Position numbers and translations under genes: made by a program | Notes under the pieces: generated by a model | The model's input: the letters and a program-made list of their open reading frames with translations, nothing else | Database searches by the model: none | What the model was told of the DNA's origin: nothing | Shown here: positions 57,257 through 64,000 of the stretch, piece after piece | Layout of the letters: the number at the start of each line of letters is the position of its first letter | How positions within the stretch are numbered: the first letter of the stretch is position 1 | Assembly (NCBI RefSeq): GCF_021018805.1 | Contig: NW_026960611.1 | Location: 2,790,001-2,854,000 of the forward strand | Origin: Prinia subflava | Lineage: Eukaryota; Chordata; Aves; Passeriformes; Cisticolidae | DNA length: 64,000 nt | Direction of reading: 5' to 3'

Positions 57257-57790
57257 TTTTGTTTTTCCCCGGTAGCTTCAGTCGGTGTCTCGGCTGCCTT
57301 TGTTGGTCCTGGTTAGGGGTGCACTTACGTACCCCCCTGTCCAAGCAACTCCGGCAAAGCTCCCGGGCCCAGGCAACACTTAGCAAGCTTAGTTATAGTG
57401 ATATTCAGCTCTTAGCAGTGATCAGCTCTTTAGCAGTGATTCTCAGCTCATAAGCTTGCTAAGGTGCCTTGGCAGACGCAGGGAGAGAGAGGAGAAGCGC
57501 CGTATGGAGTTCCACAGATGAATCTTTATTAGCTTCTTCGGTGAAGGGTTCCAGGGACAGCGGCTTCTACTGAGCTGGGGGAAAAGTGGGGTTTTTATAG
57601 GGTACAGAGGTTTTGAAAAGGTGTCCAATGGTATGGTTCGGGGTACAAAGTGACCTATTGTCTTACAGGGAGATAAGCGAGGGTCCAAGCGCGGGAGAAG
57701 GGTTATTCTGGCCTAGTCACCATGACTAGGCATTTCTGCCCTTAAGCAACTGACCGCCACGGGAGCCTACCAGGCTTCCCGGCTGCAACA
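57257..57790 (-). repeat. 5' LTR of complete provirus
   Basis: A 534-bp LTR reads the same as 49,222-49,755 at every position compared by eye. It is followed on the + strand by ctttct (57,791-57,796), the copy of the target site. Confidence 0.9.
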
Positions 57791-58052
57791 CTTTCTAACT
57801 TTTTTGATGAAGAATTTTTCCTTAATATCCAATTTAAGCCTCCTCTGGTACAACTTGAGGCCTTTCCCTCTTGTCCTATTGCTTGTTACCTGGGAGAAGA
57901 GATCAGTCCTGTCTTTGCTACAGCCTCCTTTCAGGTAGTCATAGAGAGTGATAAAGTCTCCTCTTAGCCTCCTTTCTTCCAGGCTAAACAATCTTACTTC
58001 CTTCTTCTGCTCCTCAAAAGATTGTTCTCTGGATCCTTCACCAGATTTGTTG
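57791..58052 (-). mobile_element. CR1 LINE, continuation right of provirus
   Basis: The CR1 reverse complement continues: ctaacttttttgatgaagaa, cctttccctcttgtcctatt, gataaagtctcctcttagcc. It joins 49,221 across the provirus. The right limit is approximate. Confidence 0.85.
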
Positions 58053-58182
58053 TCTGTATTTGGATTTTTTTTTCCCTTTCTTTTTCTTAAACTTGATTTG
58101 AAGTGTTGAAGCTCAGCCAAAGAAGTTCATTACAAGGGTGGACACACGGAGGATGCACACAGGAAGAAAGAAAGCTGACTTT

Positions 58183-58512
58183 TGTTGCCATGAATTTTCC
58201 TGGTTTGCTGAGCGTTCATATTAAAGGAGAAACGTGCAGTTTCTCACGCTGGTGAATTGTAAACACAGGACCATGTTTTGTAAATATTGGCAATGTTATG
58301 AATACTTTCTCCAAGAGAAGGGGAGGTTGAATGACAGCCTCCTGGACCAGTGTGACAGGAGAGGTGGCGATACCCTTCTCCAATCCATGGTCACCTTGCC
58401 ACAGGTATATAATGGAAAAATAAACTAAGGGCAGGTCTGCTGCCCTGCTGCTGTTGTTGCACCCAGATCTGTGTCCCCAGTCTGTGTTCCTGGTTGGGCC
58501 TCCACGGTGATA
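58183..58512 (+). repeat. Solo LTR related to gag-only element, flanked by GACTTT
   Basis: A 330-bp unit begins TGTTGCCATGAATTTTCC and ends cacggtgata. The exact 6-bp repeat gacttt lies at 58177-58182 and 58513-58518. It shares gcgttcatattaaag, ctccaatccatggtcacctt and the TATA/AATAAA arrangement with the LTRs at 2,186, 38,143 and 41,714, but is more diverged, so it is an older or sister subfamily. Confidence 0.88.
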
Positions 58513-58518
58513 GACTTT

Positions 58519-59549
58519 GGTGTTAAATGTTAAAAATTTCAGAATGGACAGGATCAAACAACACTATTTGATATGGTCAGTGCTATCTAAACCACTAGTA
58601 CTTGAAAATTCACTTTGAGACAAGGAACTCAATGTGCTGAAAGAGCTTTGTTCCAGGAAAGAAAAGAAAACCCATTAACAGTGTGTGGACACAGGTTTCT
58701 TTGTATGCAAACACATCTGAGGCATGCTTGTCCCATACACTTCAAACACACGTTTTCTGGCCAGTTAGCATTCACTGCATATATTTAAATGCCTTTATTT
58801 ATTTGGGAGATTTTCAATTGTGCTTGTTAGAGGAGCTCTCAGCAGAAAATATTACAAAAAACATTTCTTGATTTCAATTCATAGTGTGCAGTCAAGTTTT
58901 GATTTTTCAGCAGAATTGCTACATTGCATTTTTGAGCTCAGACAAAACTTTTAGAAGAGTGGGGCAACATTATCAGTGGATTTTTCTCCAAGCTCTGACT
59001 AGTTAATACTCAAGGCTGAGTTACTTCTGAGAAGCTACTGTTAGCACAGAGTTAAAATTCCTGGAGGAAAAGATTACCCTGTGTGGTTTTGGACTCTTTT
59101 CCTTCCTTAAGTAGTAGTATACAGCCAAAGCAGAACAAAGCTCCTTCAGGCATTAAAACTTTTTAAAATCACAGCAAGTATTTTACAAATCTCTTCATAA
59201 TTACTGGATTCTATACAATTGTGTGGAAGGAGTCTTTGCTGTGGAGAGAGTAATCCCACAGTAAACTGCAAAGGTGGTTCAGTTGCAGGATTCTTCTTTT
59301 AGGTTATCTTCAGTATGCTTGTGAATGGAACATTAGCATTGAAAATGGAGAGAGAAGGAGTAGAAAGCTGAACAGGTACAAATAACCACAGTGAAATTAT
59401 TTGATATAATTTCATTCTCAGACAGATTTTTGCATCAGTCATAGATTTTATCAGTGCAGCTAAGTTAAGGTTGAAACCATTTCTACCATAGATTTTTTGC
59501 TGTGGTCCCATATGTGAGTAATCACTGTTGATATCCCGGGCGCAACCAC
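58519..59549. other. Unassigned AT-rich DNA
   Basis: Nothing recognised. The left end of the following gag fragment is not marked by an LTR. Confidence 0.45.
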
Positions 59550-60265
59550 ATCTTTGAGAGATCCCTCCGCAGCAGGCGACCTTGCACAACTAACAGCTGA
59601 TGTACCTCCAGTGCCGGCTCCTATGACTCCGATGCCTGCTGCCCTACCCCCGCTGCCTCACCTCCTGGGTCACCCAGCCGCGTTCCCGCCTTCCGCATCC
59701 CTGGCACAGAGTGGGACTACTTTGTATCACAACTTGTCCATACAGTCCCAACGAAACACACAAACCATGCAACGAGGAGGGGGAGGGTGGAATACGACAG
59801 CTGCTTCAATAAATACAGGACAGACAGAGAACTATTTTGCCCCTGCAAATGACAACCCTTTGATCCCAATACAAGGGAATTCCAAAAAACAACTAAGTCT
59901 GTTTCCAAACAGCTCCAGAGTCCCCCCGGTGTTTGGGACAGATTTCTCAACCCAAAATGAGACACTAAACCCTGAAAATTTGCTACCATTTATCCCAAAA
60001 TTAGAAAACTTCCAGAAGTGTTTTGATAATTTTCAGTTAACAGACTGGCATGAAGTCAGACGCCAGATTTGCAAAGAGGAAAGTCTAAATCCTCTAGCTA
60101 TGCCTTTGCTATTCAGCCAGCAAGCCGAAGGTCCAAGAACATGGGTAGCTATCCCACCTCATGAGATAAAATAATTACGAAAAGCAGTGAAAGACAGTGG
60201 CATTTGCTCGCCATACTTTAAACAACTGCGGAAAAGTACCCTAGAAGGACACACGCTTACACATG
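59550..60265 (+). pseudogene. gag: gag linker and capsid N-terminal part, betaretrovirus-like ERV
   Basis: A frame open to 60,172 begins inside a proline-rich linker (VPAPMTPMPAALPPLP), with the matrix and 5' LTR missing. It runs into capsid (QLTDWHEVRRQICKEESLNP near 60,040-60,100). A TAA at 60,172-60,174 interrupts capsid, and the same frame continues after it up to the LTR insertion at 60,266. This is a third betaretrovirus-like lineage, distinct from the gag-only family and from the complete provirus. Confidence 0.72.
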
Positions 60266-61644
60266 TGTCATGGGTTGGCACTGGCCAGATGTTAATGCAC
60301 CCATGAATATATGTTTTTTCTCTAACAACTCCTGTGGGATGTGATCAGGAACAGAGCAGAGCAGGCTTAAATCTTGAAAACAAAAAAAACCCACCAAAAC
60401 TTTATTAATTACATAAGAACAGGGACAGAAATACTCTTAAACACACACAGAGACAGAAATAAAAACTTCTTAGAACATTTCTTCTCCCAGTTTCTACCTC
60501 CCCACACATCACTTTTCACAGACCAACCTTTGGGTTTTAGATCAAACAATCACTAGTCAAAAAAAAACTAATCTTCAATTCAGCAAGGGAGAGAGGAGTC
60601 TCTCTCGCACCACAGACTGTTCCTCAGAAAACACGGGTCCACCCCTTATGTGTTCCCATGTCACCCGTGGCACCGCCCAGAGAAAGTCTGCCAGGGTGAC
60701 TCTCTCTTTTTCCTATGTCCAGCGCTCTCACCGCTGTCTCATAGGCCAAAACTACATACAGGGCTTTTTAAGGATGCTGCATGCCGAACTCTCCCCTTTT
60801 TACCCAGGGGCCGGGGTTCCAGGAGCAGGTCTGCCCTGAGGGCAGAGGGTGCCACCTCACCCTCCCCCTCTTTTCTCTGCTCGCTCTACTCTTCCAAGTG
60901 CCAGTCACTGTAGCAAAAGCAAGGGCAGCTGCATCCACCCAAAAATGCAGTTTATGTTCAAAAGAGACTTAAGTTCAGTCCATGGCTGGCATTATGCAAG
61001 AGAATTCTAGCTCAAAAGGCTACTCCTCTCATTCTTCCATCGGGTTCCTTCCAATCATGCTTTATCATCTCGGTCTCAGGCCGCTTCCCTCTCTCCGAAA
61101 ACCACTAGTCATGAGAATCAATGTCTAAGAAAAGTTTCTTTCTGCCAAGCAAGGGTTAACAGTTTCTTCTCGGCAGGGTGCTGCAGGCTGAGGCACTCCC
61201 AGGCTCCGCAAACTCCCACGTGGCTCGGCACCTTCTCCCGGAGTTTGGGGGGAGGAGGGGGGTGAGCACACACAGAAGGCACTTCCACAGTTTTCCACCC
61301 CTCCATCCTGGACGGGGCAGCTCAGTTCCAGTCCTGTCCATTCTCTTCTCCCCCCGGGCCCCAGCTTACTTTAGTTCCACCGCGTGGTTGTCCTGAGCCT
61401 GGCCACGTGGCTTCCCCCTCCCCCACTCAGCCCAGAGCTGAGCAGGGGAGAGGAGATGTTTCCACTGCTGAAACCGGAACCCAAAAGAGACTGAACCCCC
61501 TAGACTCCTGCTTTTAACTCTTTGTGTCCTCAGAGGCGTGTCTAAACCTCTGAGTGACTAATCCAGGTGCCAGCAGAAAAGCTGATCACTGACTGGACTG
61601 CCTACATCCCCCTGGAAAAATTCACCTCCCCCCCAACCACGACA
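60266..61644 (-). repeat. ERVL-type solo LTR, copy 3, inside gag, flanked by ACATG
   Basis: A 1379-bp unit runs from TGTCATGGGTTGGCAC to AACCACGACA. The exact 5-bp repeat acatg lies at 60261-60265 and 61645-61649. Sense is minus, with an AATAAAG polyadenylation signal on that strand at about 60,400. It is the fullest of the three copies and splits capsid. Confidence 0.92.
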
Positions 61645-61649
61645 ACATG

Positions 61650-62457
61650 TAAAAATCTTGCTAGTATAATTCTCACAGACTCAAAATATAAGTTATGGGA
61701 ACTGAAATGGAGAAGGATGCTTACAGGGGTATTGGCAATTTACAGGCAAAAAACTGATGTAAACCTTCACCCCCTTACCATGTCTAAGCTGACTGGTGAC
61801 CCTTCCGATGATCAGAATGATAATCAACTGAATTTACCCAGAATGGCATTTGATGACATTAAAAAAATGGCTTGCAGAGCCTTTTTGCAAATTCAGCTTG
61901 CAGGGAGTTTTGAAAAAGCCTATAACCTGATTAGCCAAGAGTTGTATGAACCATTTACCGCATTTGTGGACCAGATAATAGAAGCAGCAGAAAGGCAATG
62001 CGGCGATGATATAGCTCGCCCAATAATGATATGGGACATTACTGTAAATAATGCCAATGCAGAATGTAAAAGAGTAATCAAAGCCCTAGGAAAAGAAAGA
62101 CCCACAGTACCTGAAATGATTGATGCCTGTAACAAAATTGGAAGTCCACAGCAAGTGGCAACTATCCAAGCAAATGAACTTGGAAAGACTTTAGGAGAAA
62201 AAATTGAGAGGGCTCTTACAGCTCAAACAGCACAGGCAGCTGCCCAGGCAGCACAAGTAGAAGCACGAGACCAAAAACTTACTGAAATCCTAGCTGCTTT
62301 GCACCTAAACACTCAGCAACAAGGCAACACTATGACTGTTATGCAAACCACTGTAACTTCAGGACCTTGCTACTTCTGTAAAAAACCCAGTCATATTGTG
62401 AGAAATTGCCCAGAAATCAAAAAGGGTGCACAAGCACTGCATCACTGCCCTGCCTGA
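61650..62457 (+). pseudogene. gag: gag capsid C-terminal part and nucleocapsid, betaretrovirus-like ERV
   Basis: The same frame as before the LTR continues here without a stop for about 270 codons. Capsid is recognised by LYEPFTAFVDQIIEAAERQ in the major-homology position and the following NNANAECKRVIKAL helix. An alanine/glutamine-rich spacer leads to the zinc knuckle CYFCKKPSHIVRNC (62,368-62,409). A second knuckle would follow but holds a TGA at 62,455-62,457 in place of its second Cys and a TAG a few codons later. Confidence 0.85.
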
Positions 62458-63358
62458 AAGAAGGGAAAGCATGTTGCCTAGCAGTGTCAATTTAGACATG
62501 ATATTAGAGAAACCCACTCTCCAAAAAACTCGAAAGTGAGTGCGCAATGCCATCACGCGATGGAATAAGTAGTGGCACCCCAAACACCTGAGGCGAAATT
62601 CATGAATGCCCTGACCCCGGGGCACTCCGCTACATTGCCAGCCAAATCCCAGGTAATGACCCAGACTTAGTACCCACAGGGTCCTGGTGTACTTTGGCAA
62701 CCTCCAAACCAACAAACTGTTTGAAAGACAATGGCTACGAGCATATTTCATCAGGTATTACAGAGACTTCACAAAAAAGACAAGACTTTTTAGATTTCGG
62801 TAAAGAAAGAAAGAGCATCCTGGGACTGCTTGTTTTGCCTTGTGTTATGTCTGTTAACTGCAATGAAGAATTACTAGTGCTAGCCAATGCCTGCTATCCC
62901 CCACTGCATATTCCACCCAGAACGCCTATAGCTATTGCTATAGCACTGCCAATGCGGACTGCAGATCAAATGCCACCATGCTGTTTTTCAGTCTTTCCTG
63001 AAAATCCTGAGGTTCTATGGGTTCAACATATAAGTAAACAACGACCAATGATAACTTGTGAATTGTCAAATAGTGGGGTTCAAGTTCATATCAAGGGGAT
63101 GATTGATAAGGGGGCAGAAAGTTTTTGTTGTCTCTTACTATAGCTGGCCAACAGATTGGAAGCTGGTAACTCCCCCAGGCGCTCTCACAGGCATTGGAGG
63201 TATCACTCCGTGCTTGCGAAGCGAATCTGTAATCAGTATTACAGGACCACAAGGGAAGAAGGCATTGATCTGCCCCTATGTAGTGCAGAAACCCATCACA
63301 GTGTGGGGAAGAGATTTGCTTTCAGAATGGGGAGCTAAAATTGAACTGGATTTTTCGT
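62458..63358 (+). pseudogene. pro: dUTPase-like and protease region, betaretrovirus-like ERV
   Basis: The frame from 62,694 to 63,143 encodes a segment with PPLHIPPRTPIAIAIALP, which has a counterpart in the dUTPase-like part of the complete provirus. The protease active site reads GMIDKGAES, with Lys where Ser or Thr is required, so it would be inactive. A frameshift lies near 63,110-63,140. The C-terminal part (TGIGGITPCLRS, VWGRDLLSEWG) continues in another frame to a stop at 63,358. Confidence 0.72.
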
Positions 63359-63499
63359 AGGGGCCACTGAAGCACTCAGTACCTTAAAACTGACCTGGAA
63401 AACTGACACCCCTGTCTGGGTCGACCAGTGGCCTCTGTCAGATAATAAGCTGAGTGCCCTCAGAGAACTAGTGGCTGAACAACTACAAAAAGGCCACAC
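63359..63499 (+). pseudogene. pol: Reverse transcriptase start, betaretrovirus-like ERV, truncated
   Basis: About 45 codons ([20 protein letters not shown] and [11 protein letters not shown]) correspond to the first part of RT in the complete provirus. They end at 63,499, where another element begins. No catalytic motif remains in the window. Confidence 0.7.
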
Positions 63500-64000
63500 T
63501 GTTGGGGGTTAGATTTGGTGTTTTTTTTTTCTCTTCTCACAGAATTTTTTCCCATAAGTTTCCAAAAGCCTTGATGACTACTTAGAACAAAAAGAGTGCT
63601 TGAGGGATATAGCAGCACGAGGCTACACCTATTGTTTTTGAGTCCCTGGGAGTGTCCCTCAGAGGGGAGAGATGATGAGCTTTGGGAAAGGCAAAAAAGA
63701 CAGATCTGGGGGAGGGGGAGGCACTCTTGCTCTCAGCGCCGAGGAGGACGGTCAGGCTGCCCTCTGCCTCTGCCTCGTCCTGGGAAATCTATCGTCATCT
63801 GCTGTGTACCCGGGAATCCTGAACTTGCTTTCTCCAGCCTCTCCCCCCACCGCCGCTGCTTCTTCGGACCTTTGAGGCTCTCCTGCTACTCTGTAGCCCT
63901 GCACTGCCCAGCCCTGCCGGGACACCCCTGCTGCTCCAGCTGCCAGCGCAGAGCTCCTCATCTCATCCACCAGCCCGGGACTTTTCCTTCCTTCCAGTTC
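63500..64000 (+). mobile_element. LTR and leader of a further ERV, running off the window
   Basis: The sequence changes at TGTTGGGGGTTAGATTTGG, which has an LTR-like TG start, exactly inside the RT frame. From about 63,775, ctcgtcctgggaaatctatc and what follows are related to the leader of the minus ERV1-like provirus (46,771-47,035). An element with that leader therefore seems to begin here. The LTR's own end and polyadenylation signal were not identified, and the other end lies beyond the window. Confidence 0.5.

Larger units (their letters stand above)
49222..57790 (-). mobile_element. Complete young provirus, beta-type gag-pro-pol with alpha-type env
   Basis: An 8569-bp provirus on the minus strand has 534-bp LTRs that read as identical throughout, a 6-bp target duplication ctttct (49216-49221 and 57791-57796), a lysine-like primer site, and uninterrupted gag, pro, pol and env frames. 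Gag, Pro and Pol are in successive -1 frames, as in betaretroviruses. Env has the alpha/gamma-type transmembrane subunit. Identical LTRs and open frames imply recent integration. It disrupts a CR1 copy, not a host gene. Confidence 0.92.

Noticed and set aside
59550..59553. A proper Gag start for the 59.5-kb element
   Set aside because: The first codon in the open frame is TTG within an interior gag linker; matrix is simply missing.
1..64000. CRISPR arrays, operons, ribosome binding sites, rRNA and tRNA genes
   Set aside because: No regularly spaced repeats, clover-leaf or rRNA motifs were seen, and the content is vertebrate nuclear DNA.

Overview
The window is non-coding, repeat-dense avian nuclear DNA, and a songbird is the most likely source. 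CR1 LINE fragments, ERVL-type LTRs beginning TGTCATGG, and a provirus with an alpharetrovirus-type Env (C-x6-CC) all point to a bird. I found no host protein-coding gene, no rRNA or tRNA gene and no CRISPR. Almost everything recognisable is retroviral (beta/ERVK-like, gamma/ERV1-like, ERVL-like) or CR1, and the elements are extensively nested. That density would fit a heterochromatic or W-linked region, but the sequence alone cannot prove it.

Layout. 1-2514: 3' part of a gag-only ERVK-like element. 5.9-10 kb: a cluster of related ~640-690 bp LTRs, one inserted inside another. 11.1-11.5 kb: CR1. 13.77-14.46 kb: solo LTR. 15.66-23.13 kb: degraded ERV1-like provirus (PBS close to tRNA-Pro, gag-pro-pol with many stops and frameshifts, no env), its 5' LTR split by an ERVL-type LTR. 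24.14-24.57 kb: solo LTR. 24.6-30.1 kb: AT-rich DNA with nothing recognised. 30.15-32.65 kb: long LTR-like unit interrupted by an ERVL-type LTR. 33.7-36.1 kb: two CR1 copies. 38.14-42.04 kb: complete gag-only ERVK-like element with two 328-bp LTRs and a 6-bp target duplication. 42.55-47.44 kb (minus): ERV1-like provirus whose pol is fused to its 3' LTR and which carries two solo LTRs of other families. 49.22-57.79 kb (minus): complete, apparently young provirus with 534-bp LTRs that read as identical and open gag, pro, pol and env frames, inserted in a CR1. 58.18-58.51 kb: solo LTR related to that of the gag-only elements. 59.55-63.50 kb: betaretrovirus-like gag-pro-pol' remnant split by an ERVL-type LTR and cut at 63,500 by another element that runs off the window.

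The main biological item is the 49-58 kb provirus. Gag, Pro and Pol lie in three successive -1 frames, with a G GGA AAC site plus hairpin at gag-pro and a G GAT TTC site at the pro stop. The polyprotein is betaretrovirus-like and Env is of the alpha/gamma type, so the element looks recombinant. The second item is the gag-only family: two copies share the same in-frame stop ahead of capsid, so the progenitor already lacked an intact Gag and probably moved in trans.

Target-site duplications read directly from the sequence date many events relative to each other. Boundaries without a duplication are approximate. Family names come from motif and LTR recognition, not database searches.
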